Source: Pseudomonas putida
GTDB lineage: Bacteria > Pseudomonadota > Gammaproteobacteria > Pseudomonadales > Pseudomonadaceae
Length of the DNA stretch: 64,000 bases
Reading direction: 5' to 3'
Assembly (NCBI RefSeq): GCF_025905425.1
Contig: NZ_CP109603.1
Location: 1,028,001-1,092,000 of the forward strand
In this document: piece by piece, positions 7,274 to 15,213 of the stretch
Layout of the letters: each line of letters opens with the position of its first letter
Numbering within the stretch: position 1 is the stretch's first letter
The notes under the pieces: generated by a model
Seen by the model: the letters and a program-made list of their open reading frames with translations, nothing else
Database searches by the model: none
Told to the model about the DNA's origin: nothing
Made by a program: the position numbers and the translations under genes

Positions 7274-9928
7274 ATGAGTGACGCAGCCCGCGCAGACGCG
7301 CTGTTGGCCAACCTGCCGCGAACTGGCCGCGGCAGGCTGAAGGTATTCCTCGGTGCCGCACCAGGGGTGGGCAAGACCTACGCCATGCTGCAGGCCGCCC
7401 ACACCCAGCAACGCCAGGGCGTGCGGGTACTGGCCGGAGTGGTCGAGACCCACGGCCGCGCCGAGACCGAAGCGCTGCTCGGCGGCCTGCTCCAGCAGCC
7501 CCTGCTGCGCAGCGATTATCGCGGTGTCACGCTTGAGGAAATGGACCTGGACGGCCTGCTCAAAGCCGCTCCGGCCCTGGCCCTGGTCGACGAACTGGCC
7601 CACACCAATGCCCCCGGCAGCCGCCATGCCAAGCGCTGGCAGGACGTTCAGGAACTGCTGGCCGCCGGCATCGACGTCTACACCACGGTCAACGTCCAGC
7701 ACCTGGAAAGCCTCAACGACAAAGTCCGCGATATCACCGGCGTACAGGTGCGCGAAACCTTGCCGGACTGGGTGTTGCAAGAAGCCTTCGAACTGGTGCT
7801 GATCGACCTGCCGCCCCGTGAATTGCTGGAGCGCCTGCGCGAAGGCAAGGTGTACGTGCCGGAGCAGGCGCGGGCGGCCATCGAGGCTTATTTTTCCCAG
7901 ACCAACCTCACCGCGTTGCGTGAACTGGCCATGCAGACCGCCGCCGCCCAGGTCGATGCCGACCTGGCCCACGGCTATCGCCAACGTGGCCAAGAGGCTC
8001 CGGCCTTGCGTGGGCGCCTGTTGGTCGGGGTCGACGGTGACGACCAGGCCGAACGCCTGGTACGCCATGCCAGCCGGGTGGCCCAGCGCCGTCATTTGCC
8101 CTGGAGCCTGGTGCACGTGGACAACGGCCGTTTGCGCGACGAAGTTGCACGTCAGCGCTTGCAGGCCGCGCAGCAGTTGGCTGAACGCCTGGGCGGTGAA
8201 GTGGTGCTGTTGCGTGCCGGCGAGGTGGCGCGCACCTTGATTCAGCATGCCGTCGAGCGCCGGGCCAGCCTGGTGCTGGTGGGGCAATCGCGTGATCGCC
8301 TGCGCCGGCGTGTGTTGGGTGCCGGGGTTGCGGCGCGGTTGTTGCGCGAAAGCCATGGGCTGGAAATCAACGTGCTCGACCGCGACGTGCAGCCACAACC
8401 GGCACGCGCGGCGGTCAAGCGCGTGTGGGTCTGGCGGCACTATCTGCTGGCCTTGCTGGCCACCGTTATGGCGGCAGGCCTGGCCTGGGCGGTGTCGAGC
8501 GTGCTGGCGTTGCCGAACATTTCGTTGGTGTTTCTCGCCGCGGTGTTGCTGGTGGCGGTGCGCAGTAGCCTGGGGCCGGCGCTGGCGTGTGCGGCGTTGT
8601 CGTTTCTGACTTACGACTTCCTGTTCATCCCGCCGAACTTCTCTTTCAGCATCCAGCGCGAAGAAGACGTGCTGACCCTGGTGTTCTTCCTGCTCATGGC
8701 CGCCCTCACGGGTAACCTGGCGGCCCGTCAGCGCCGCCAGTTGCAGGCCCTGCGCGAAACCCAGGCGCAGACCAGTCAACTGCTCGACCTGTCGCGTCGG
8801 TTGACCGTCGCCACCGACCGCCAGGCCGTGTTCAACGCGGCCGGCCAGCACCTCGACGGCTGGCATGACCTGCAAGTGTGCCTGCTCGAACGTGATGGCG
8901 AGGGCCTGTTGCGCCTGGCCAGCGGCGAAGCCGATGCGCTGAGCGACAACGAACGCGCCGCTGCCGAATGGGCCTGGCAGCACGGCCAGGCAGCGGGGCA
9001 TGGCAGCGATACCCTGCCCAATGGCCGCTGGTGGTGGTGGCCCTTGGCGGTGGATGAGCAACCGCTGGCGCTGCTCGGCGTACGCCCGCGCAGCGGCCAA
9101 CCGCTGAGCGACCCGCGTCGCCGCCTGCTCACGGCCCTTGGCCAACCGCTGGCCCAGGCCCTGGCCCGCGCTCGGCTGGCCGAACAGCTGGAGGCCGCGC
9201 GCCTGCACGGCGAAACCGAGCAACTGCGCAGCGCCTTGCTTGCTTCAGTGTCCCACGACCTGCGCACGCCCCTGACTGCCATGCGCGGCAGTATCGACAG
9301 CTTGCTGGCGCTGGGCGAGGCAATACCCGAAGAAGACCGGCGCGAACTGCTCGAAGGTACGCGCAACGAGGCCGAGCGCCTGGACCGCTACATCCAGAAC
9401 CTGCTCGACATGACCCGCCTGGGCCACGGCGGGCTCAAGCTGGCCCGTGACTGGGTAGCCCCGGCGGACATTGTCGGCAGCGCGCTCAACCGCCTGCGGG
9501 TGGTACTCGCCCCCCTGCGCGTGCACACCGACGTGCCGGCCGAACTGCCGTTGCTGTTCGTTCATGCGGCGCTGATCGAGCAGGCCCTGGTCAATGTGCT
9601 GGAGAACGCTGCACGCTTCTCACCGGCCCACGGCCGGCTGGCGCTGCAGGTGTGGGTGCAGGATGAGCAACTGCGCATCGCTGTCAGCGACCAGGGGCCT
9701 GGCATTCCCGTGGCGGAGCGGGAGAAGATCTTCGACATGTTCTACACCGCCGCCCGCGGTGATCGGGGCGGGCAGGGCACCGGCCTGGGCCTGGCGATCT
9801 GCCAGGGCATGATCGGTGCCCATGGCGGGCAGATTCTGGTGGGTGAAGGCATCGATGGCCAGGGCACCGGCATCACTCTATGCTTGCCGCTGCCCCCTCA
9901 ACCTGAAGCCGAAAGCGAAGCCCCATGA
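7274..9928 (+). CDS. kdpD: KdpD, sensor histidine kinase for K+ limitation / turgor
   Basis: An 884-residue inner-membrane kinase. In order: an N-terminal KdpD domain with Walker A GAAPGVGKT (27-35) and a VDELAHTNAPGS motif; a universal-stress-protein-like domain (about 250-370); four clustered membrane helices (about 390-500); a GAF-like region; a HisKA domain with the phosphoacceptor His661 in SVSHDLRTPLTAM; and a HATPase domain with the N, G1 (DQGPGIP) and G2 (GTGLGLA) boxes. The frame is open back into the insertion sequence, but GAAGGA just before the ATG at 7274 and the family length set the start. It overlaps kdpE by 4 bp (ATGA). Confidence 0.95.
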   Translation: MSDAARADALLANLPRTGRGRLKVFLGAAPGVGKTYAMLQAAHTQQRQGVRVLAGVVETHGRAETEALLGGLLQQPLLRSDYRGVTLEEMDLDGLLKAAPALALVDELAHTNAPGSRHAKRWQDVQELLAAGIDVYTTVNVQHLESLNDKVRDITGVQVRETLPDWVLQEAFELVLIDLPPRELLERLREGKVYVPEQARAAIEAYFSQTNLTALRELAMQTAAAQVDADLAHGYRQRGQEAPALRGRLLVGVDGDDQAERLVRHASRVAQRRHLPWSLVHVDNGRLRDEVARQRLQAAQQLAERLGGEVVLLRAGEVARTLIQHAVERRASLVLVGQSRDRLRRRVLGAGVAARLLRESHGLEINVLDRDVQPQPARAAVKRVWVWRHYLLALLATVMAAGLAWAVSSVLALPNISLVFLAAVLLVAVRSSLGPALACAALSFLTYDFLFIPPNFSFSIQREEDVLTLVFFLLMAALTGNLAARQRRQLQALRETQAQTSQLLDLSRRLTVATDRQAVFNAAGQHLDGWHDLQVCLLERDGEGLLRLASGEADALSDNERAAAEWAWQHGQAAGHGSDTLPNGRWWWWPLAVDEQPLALLGVRPRSGQPLSDPRRRLLTALGQPLAQALARARLAEQLEAARLHGETEQLRSALLASVSHDLRTPLTAMRGSIDSLLALGEAIPEEDRRELLEGTRNEAERLDRYIQNLLDMTRLGHGGLKLARDWVAPADIVGSALNRLRVVLAPLRVHTDVPAELPLLFVHAALIEQALVNVLENAARFSPAHGRLALQVWVQDEQLRIAVSDQGPGIPVAEREKIFDMFYTAARGDRGGQGTGLGLAICQGMIGAHGGQILVGEGIDGQGTGITLCLPLPPQPEAESEAP

Positions 9929-10617
9929 GCCAGTCCGCCACCCTCCTGGTCATCGACGACGAACCGCAGATCCGCAAGTTCTTGCGCATCAGCCTGACGT
10001 CCCAGGGTTACAAGGTGATCGAGGCCGCCACCGGCAGCGAGGGCCTGGCGCAGGCCGCTCTGGGCAAACCCGATTTGGTGGTGCTCGACCTCGGCTTGCC
10101 GGACATGGACGGCCAGCAGGTGCTGCGAGAGTTGCGCGAATGGAGCGCGGTGCCGGTGCTGGTGCTGTCGGTTCGCGCCAGTGAGGTGCAGAAGGTCGAT
10201 GCGCTGGACGGAGGGGCGAATGACTACGTGACCAAACCGTTTGGCATTCAGGAGTTCCTTGCGCGGGTGCGCGCCCTGTTGCGCCAAGTGCCACAGGCCG
10301 GTGGAGGCGAGGTGGCGGCCAGTTTCGGGCCGTTGACCGTGGACTTCGCCTTCCGCCGTGTGACCCTTCAGGGCGTGGAGGTGGCGCTGACCCGCAAGGA
10401 ATATGCGTTGCTGGCCCAGCTGGCCGGGCACCCGGGCCGGGTGATTACCCAGCAGCAGTTGCTCAAAGACATCTGGGGGCCGACCCATGTGGACGACACC
10501 CACTACCTGCGGATCGTGGTCGGGCACCTGCGCCAGAAGCTTGGGGATGACCCCATGGCGCCGCGGTTCATCATTACCGAGGCGGGCGTGGGCTACCGGT
10601 TGGTAGCGCCCGCCTGA
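9925..10617 (+). CDS. kdpE: KdpE, response regulator of the kdp operon
   Basis: A 230-residue OmpR/PhoB-type regulator. The receiver domain (1-115) has the acidic pair Asp11-Asp12, phosphoacceptor Asp55 in VVLDLGLPDMDG, and the conserved Lys of TKPFG. The C-terminal winged helix (about 130-228) contains LTRKEYALLAQL and a VDDTHYLRIVVGHLRQKLG recognition region. Phosphorylated KdpE activates kdpFABC. The start overlaps the kdpD stop by 4 bp, so the two are translationally coupled. It is convergent with the next gene, with 15 bp between the stops and no clear terminator hairpin. Confidence 0.95.
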   Translation: MSQSATLLVIDDEPQIRKFLRISLTSQGYKVIEAATGSEGLAQAALGKPDLVVLDLGLPDMDGQQVLRELREWSAVPVLVLSVRASEVQKVDALDGGANDYVTKPFGIQEFLARVRALLRQVPQAGGGEVAASFGPLTVDFAFRRVTLQGVEVALTRKEYALLAQLAGHPGRVITQQQLLKDIWGPTHVDDTHYLRIVVGHLRQKLGDDPMAPRFIITEAGVGYRLVAPA

Positions 10618-10632
10618 TGATGCAAGCCGCTG

Positions 10633-11109
10633 TTACCAGCCCAACTGCTTGTGCAAGCCCAAGGCGTCGTAGTAATCCCCTTGGTAGACGATCTTGCCGC
10701 CTTTGACCTTCACATAGCTCACGCCATCGAACGACAGCGCTTTATTGGTGGCTGGCGTTTGTGCGTCCCAGGCGCCGGTGTTGGTGCCGCTGAAGGTCCA
10801 TTGGAAGGCGATGCCGTCCTTGTCCACGATCGGCGTGCCGTTGATCGTCCATTTCAAGTCTGGCACGGCCCCCACGAATACCTTGATCACGTTGTCGCGG
10901 GCAGCTTCGCGGCCCTTTTGTGGGGTGCCGACGGTGACGTCGAAGTACTCGGCGTCCTTGGCCAGGTAACTGGCCGCTTTTTCGGCGTCGTGGGCATTCC
11001 AGGCTGCCATGTAGGCATCGACGATCTGCCTGGGGCTTTCGGCAGCCTGGGCAAGGCTGGCGAAGGTGAACAGCGACAGCAGGTAGAACGCTCTGATGAA
11101 GGGACGCAT
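10633..11109 (-). CDS. Secreted SnoaL/NTF2-like protein
   Basis: A 158-residue protein with a signal peptide (MRPFIRAFYLLSLFTFASLA, then QAA) and one NTF2-like/SnoaL-type domain recognisable from QIVDAYMAAWNAHDAEKAAS, YFDVTVGTPQKG and FQWTFSGTNTG. Such proteins are small alpha+beta barrels that bind or isomerise hydrophobic ligands; many in periplasms have no known substrate. The start at 11109 is preceded by GCGAGG. The longer upstream frame runs into the LysR gene and is rejected. It lies 58 bp after that gene on the same strand, so it may share its transcript. Confidence 0.75.
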   Translation of the reverse strand: MRPFIRAFYLLSLFTFASLAQAAESPRQIVDAYMAAWNAHDAEKAASYLAKDAEYFDVTVGTPQKGREAARDNVIKVFVGAVPDLKWTINGTPIVDKDGIAFQWTFSGTNTGAWDAQTPATNKALSFDGVSYVKVKGGKIVYQGDYYDALGLHKQLGW

Positions 11110-11167
11110 GTTTGCCTCGCTTGCGGGCGTGCCCGCGGGTTGTCGGCCGGCTGGCCGTTGAGCGTGG

Positions 11168-12073
11168 TCAGGCCCTTGGCGGCTCCTTTTCGAACAGTTG
11201 CCGCATGACTTCCAGATAGCGCCGCGCGCCCAGGCCCAAGGGGCGCGGTTTGACCCAGATGATGTCCACCCACAGCCGTAGCCGGCTGGCCATGTTGTCG
11301 AAGCGCACCTCGGCCAATGCACCCGAGGCAATCAGCGGCTCAACCAGCGGCTGCGGCAGGTAGGCCCAACCCAGGCCGGATTGCACCAGATCCAGCGTAG
11401 CCAGATAACTGTCGGTCAGCCAGATTCGCCGCGACAGCACCATGCGCGGGTCGGAGCCGGTGGCTTTGCCCGAGGCCACGATGATTTGCCGTTGCTCGGC
11501 GAACGCTTCTTCGGGCAGCGGCGTGCCGCTGTTACGCCCAGCGGGGTGGCGGGGCGAAGCGACGGCGACCAGCAGTTGGCTGCCGGCTTCAAGAAACGAC
11601 TCACGCTCATCGATCCCCGGCCGTTCGAACACCAGCGCCAATTGCACGCTGCCATCGTGCAGCAAGCGAATGGCTTCGGCTTGCGTGGCTGAACGCACTT
11701 CGATCTCAAGGCTCGGAAACTCCTGCGCGAGGGTTTCCAGGGGTTGGCTCCAGCGGCCGGTTTGCAGCTCGGGGGCCATGGCGATGGTCAGGCGCTTTTC
11801 CAGCCCCTTGTGCAGTTGCAGTGCTTGGGCATCCAGCAGGTTGAGCTGGCAGATCACCTGCCTGGCCTGCGGTTCGAGGGCCAAGGCGGCGCTGGTGGGC
11901 AAGGCTTTGCGCGTGGCCCGGTCGAACAGGGCCAAGTCCAGCTCCGCTTCCAGCTGGGCAATGGCCATGCTCACGGCCGAAGGCACACGGCCCAGCTTGC
12001 GTGCGGCTGCAGAAAACGACCCTGCCTCCAGTACGGCGAGAAAAACCGCAAGTGAGTCGCTGGTAAAGGCCAT
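11168..12073 (-). CDS. LysR-family transcriptional regulator
   Basis: A 301-residue LysR-type regulator. The N-terminal winged HTH (residues 1-60) has the usual pattern LAVFLAVLEAGSFSAAARKL, then PSAVSMAIAQLE and LALFDR. A substrate-binding effector domain follows (about 90-295). The ATG at 12073 is chosen because the HTH begins at its family-standard distance. It starts 23 bp downstream of the kinase/aminotransferase fusion gene on the same strand and may be cotranscribed with it. This is unusual, since LysR genes often diverge from their target. The target is not known. Confidence 0.85.
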   Translation of the reverse strand: MAFTSDSLAVFLAVLEAGSFSAAARKLGRVPSAVSMAIAQLEAELDLALFDRATRKALPTSAALALEPQARQVICQLNLLDAQALQLHKGLEKRLTIAMAPELQTGRWSQPLETLAQEFPSLEIEVRSATQAEAIRLLHDGSVQLALVFERPGIDERESFLEAGSQLLVAVASPRHPAGRNSGTPLPEEAFAEQRQIIVASGKATGSDPRMVLSRRIWLTDSYLATLDLVQSGLGWAYLPQPLVEPLIASGALAEVRFDNMASRLRLWVDIIWVKPRPLGLGARRYLEVMRQLFEKEPPRA

Positions 12074-12096
12074 GGTCAGAATCCCTTCTTTGTGGG

Positions 12097-15015
12097 CTAT
12101 AGATCTTCCGAGAGGATACGGTCCACGCTGTCGACGAAGTAGTCCACGCTCGTCCGTGTGGTGCACATCGGCGGCTTGATCTTGAGGATGTTCAGGTAGT
12201 CGCCGGTCGGCTGCATGAAGATGCCCAGGTCACGCAAGCGGTCGCACAACTGCAGGGTTTCCTCGGTCGCCGGCTCCAGCGTCTGCCGGTCACGTACCAG
12301 CTCAAGCCCCAGGTAGAAGCCAGAGCCATGCGCCGCGCCGGCCAGCGGGTGCTTGTCAACCAGCGCCTGCAAGCGTGCCTTGAAATAGCGCCCGGTGTCG
12401 CGGGCATTGTCCCACAGCCCTTCTTCCTGCATCACGTCCAGCACCGCCATGCCGATGCGGCAACTGACCGGGCTGCCCCCCGCCGACGAGAAGAAGTAGC
12501 CCTGCGCTTCCAGCGCCTCGGCGATCTCGCGCCGGGTGATCACCACACCCAGCGGCTGGCCATTGCCCATGCCCTTGGCCATGGTGATGATGTCGGGCAC
12601 CACCCCTTGTTCCTCGAAGCCCCAGAAGTACTCGCCCAGCCGGCCATAACCCACCTGCACCTCGTCGGCGATGCACACGCCGCCCCGGGCGCGCACCTTG
12701 GCGTAGGCGGCGTGAAGGTAACCGGCGGGTAGCGAGATGCCCCCCGCGTTGCCGTACACCGGCTCGCAGATGATCCCGGCCAGCTGACGGCCACGGGCAT
12801 CGAGGTCGGCCAGCTTGGCATCGACGTCACGCAGGTAGCCGGCGGCGCTGTCGGCACCGCGCAAACGCCCACGGAAGGTGTTCGGTGCTTCGACCGGGTG
12901 TACCCAGTCTGGCCGGGTCTCCAGGGCCTGCGGGTTGTCGGCGATAGAGGTGGATATGGCGTCGGTGGCCACCGACCAGCCGTGGTAGGCCTCCAGCACG
13001 CTAAGCAGGTCGCGCCCGCCGCTGAAGGCCCAGGCCAGGCGGATGGCCAGGTCGTTGGCCTCGGTGCCGCTGTTGACCAGAAACACCCGGTCGAAGCCTT
13101 CTGGCGCCAGCTTCAGCAGGCGTTCGGAGAACTCGGCGATGGCCGCGTAATGGAAGCGCGAGTTGGTGTTGAGCAGCGACCACTGGCGCGCTGACTCGGC
13201 CACCATGCGTGGATGGCCATGGCCCAGTACGGCCACGTTGTTGAGCATGTCCAGGTAGGAGCGGCCCTGCATGTCGATCAGGTAGTTGCGCCAGCCGCGC
13301 TCGATATGGGGTGGTTGCGCGTAGTAGTGCTTCTGCGAGCGGGCGAAGCTGGCGTCGCGGCGTGCCAGCAGCGCCTGCGCGTCGGCCAGCGGTTCGGCGT
13401 CGCAGTCAAAGCCCAGCAGCGCGGCAGGCGACGGGCACAGTGCGAGCCAGGCAGCGGCATGGAACGGGGTGGCGAAGAACGGGGGGCGGATGGCGTTATC
13501 CAGGCACAGCTGAACGCTGAGAAAGCCACAGCTGCTGCCCAGGGATTGCCCCTTTGCCATGGTCTGGCCATCTGCCGGGGCATCCTCCAGCCCCTGCAGC
13601 CACAACGCCCAGTGTGGTGTACGCAGGCAGCCGCGGCCATCGCCGTGACGCTGCCATGTGCCGGCTTGCGGTGCCTGCACCCTGCAGCCGTCGGGCACAT
13701 GCAATTCGACCCCCAGCGCGCAGGTGGCAGGCTCTTCGGGGCGGTCGATGTGGGTCTGTGAGAGGCGATACTGGCCATGCAGCGTGCTCGCTGGGCCTGG
13801 CTTGGCAGCCAGCAGGCGTTGATCGAAACCTGGCTGTTCCCAGTTGCCCGCTTCGCAGTGCGGGCTGAGTACGCCCAGATCAATGCGTGCAACCGGCTGG
13901 CCGGTCAGTTCGGGCAGCAGGGGGGCGCAACTGGCCAGGTCGGGCCTGCCGGGTTGAAGCCCGGCGGCCTGCACAATGGCCGCCTGCATCAGCGCGAAAG
14001 GCACGGCGGTAGCCGTGTCGAAGATTTCCCATTCATGGGCGATGTTGTTGCGAATGTACTGGTTGCCTGGGTCTACGGCCAGTTGTTGCTCGCTGCTCAG
14101 CACCAGCACTGCGGCGCGGTTGAGCACCAGCGGCCACAGGGCGCGCAGTTCGGCCTCGCTCAGCGGGTTGAGTGCCTGGTAGGCCTGCACCGCCGGCAGA
14201 ATGCGCAGCGGGTCGCCTTCGGCATGGTGCAACAGCGCCGCGCAGGTCACCGAGAGGTCGGCAATGCGCCAGGTGCGCAGCAGGTCACCGAAGTCGATGA
14301 CACCCTGCAACTGCCATTGGCGCTCGCCATCGCGGGCCCACACGGCGTTGTCGTCGGTGACGTCCAGGTGCACGGCCTGGCTTGGCAACTGTTCGGCCAG
14401 TGGCGCCAGGTGCGCAGCGGCGAGTTGGGTGGCCTGCTCGACACGGGCGCGTTGGCCTGCGTCCTGCAGCACCGGCAGCAGGTGCTGGATCAGCGCTTGC
14501 GCATGTTGCGGGTCCCATTGCAGGGTGCGGCTCAAGCCCGGGTGGTCAAAATCGGCTAAGGCCTTGTCCAGCTTCGCGCAGAGCCCGCCCAGTTCGGCCA
14601 TCAGGCGCGGTGCCATGTGTTTGAGGCGGGTCAGCGGCTGGCCGTCGATGTAGTCGAGCAGGCGCACACGCAGCGGTTGGCCGTCGATGTTCAGTGCCAG
14701 CAACGTTTGCCCGTTGTGTGCCGGGCGCACAGCGGGTACCGGCAAGCCCTGTTCACGCAGATAGGCCAGCGCGGCGTGCTGCGCCTCCAGTTCGACCTGG
14801 GCATAGCTGCCGTGGCAGGCCTTGAGGACGAAGCGGGCCTGGGGGGTATCCACGCGCACGTTCAGGTCCTGCTGGCTGCCCAGCGATGACAGGCTGCCAG
14901 TCAGGCCGTAGTGGGCCTGCAGCAGGGCGTGTGCTTGGGCCTCGCTGAGTGCTGGGCTGGGTAGGGCGCAGCGCTGGATCAGGAGGTCGAGGGGCTTTTG
15001 TTGTTGGCTGGGCAT
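12097..15015 (-). CDS. APH-type kinase fused to class III PLP enzyme (aminotransferase/phospho-lyase type)
   Basis: A 972-residue multidomain protein. Residues about 25-300 form an aminoglycoside-phosphotransferase/choline-kinase-like domain with catalytic HLDVTDDN (His216, Asp218, Asn223) and the DFGD metal motif (Asp241). Residues about 390-545 contain a beta-rich segment (VELHVPDGCRVQAPQAGTWQ) resembling the M23-peptidase/lipoyl-type insert of such fusions. Residues about 590-972 are a class III PLP enzyme with PLP-lysine Lys814 in TMAKGMGNGQPLG. In animals, a hydroxylysine kinase and a PLP phospho-lyase of these two families act in sequence. A single polypeptide that phosphorylates an amino alcohol and then eliminates phosphate is a reasonable but unproven reading; an ordinary aminotransferase is the alternative. 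Confidence 0.8.
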   Translation of the reverse strand: MPSQQQKPLDLLIQRCALPSPALSEAQAHALLQAHYGLTGSLSSLGSQQDLNVRVDTPQARFVLKACHGSYAQVELEAQHAALAYLREQGLPVPAVRPAHNGQTLLALNIDGQPLRVRLLDYIDGQPLTRLKHMAPRLMAELGGLCAKLDKALADFDHPGLSRTLQWDPQHAQALIQHLLPVLQDAGQRARVEQATQLAAAHLAPLAEQLPSQAVHLDVTDDNAVWARDGERQWQLQGVIDFGDLLRTWRIADLSVTCAALLHHAEGDPLRILPAVQAYQALNPLSEAELRALWPLVLNRAAVLVLSSEQQLAVDPGNQYIRNNIAHEWEIFDTATAVPFALMQAAIVQAAGLQPGRPDLASCAPLLPELTGQPVARIDLGVLSPHCEAGNWEQPGFDQRLLAAKPGPASTLHGQYRLSQTHIDRPEEPATCALGVELHVPDGCRVQAPQAGTWQRHGDGRGCLRTPHWALWLQGLEDAPADGQTMAKGQSLGSSCGFLSVQLCLDNAIRPPFFATPFHAAAWLALCPSPAALLGFDCDAEPLADAQALLARRDASFARSQKHYYAQPPHIERGWRNYLIDMQGRSYLDMLNNVAVLGHGHPRMVAESARQWSLLNTNSRFHYAAIAEFSERLLKLAPEGFDRVFLVNSGTEANDLAIRLAWAFSGGRDLLSVLEAYHGWSVATDAISTSIADNPQALETRPDWVHPVEAPNTFRGRLRGADSAAGYLRDVDAKLADLDARGRQLAGIICEPVYGNAGGISLPAGYLHAAYAKVRARGGVCIADEVQVGYGRLGEYFWGFEEQGVVPDIITMAKGMGNGQPLGVVITRREIAEALEAQGYFFSSAGGSPVSCRIGMAVLDVMQEEGLWDNARDTGRYFKARLQALVDKHPLAGAAHGSGFYLGLELVRDRQTLEPATEETLQLCDRLRDLGIFMQPTGDYLNILKIKPPMCTTRTSVDYFVDSVDRILSEDL

Positions 15016-15124
15016 TGGGCTCTACCGTTGGCGCTGGGAGTTGACGGTAGAGAATCTATGCCCATTCTGGCTGATGATGGAAGACGATTGTTGTCAGAAT
15101 TTTTGATGATTGGGTGGGGCTATG

Positions 15125-15172
15125 GGTGCATGTCTTGAGTTTTGCGGAGCCGCAAATCTATCGACATGCACC
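15125..15172. repeat. Nested hairpin between receptor gene and kinase/PLP fusion gene
   Basis: A perfect 10-bp outer arm pair (15125-15134 GGTGCATGTC with 15163-15172) surrounds a perfect 7-bp inner hairpin (15141-15147 TTTGCGG with 15150-15156). It sits 42 bp past the stop of the TonB receptor and 110 bp before the start of the fusion gene. It may be the receptor's terminator or an operator for the downstream gene. There is no clear T-run, so the role is open. Confidence 0.5.
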
Positions 15173-15213
15173 AGGCGGCCCCGCCTCAATCTCCCGGCAG
15201 AGCCCAGCTCACA

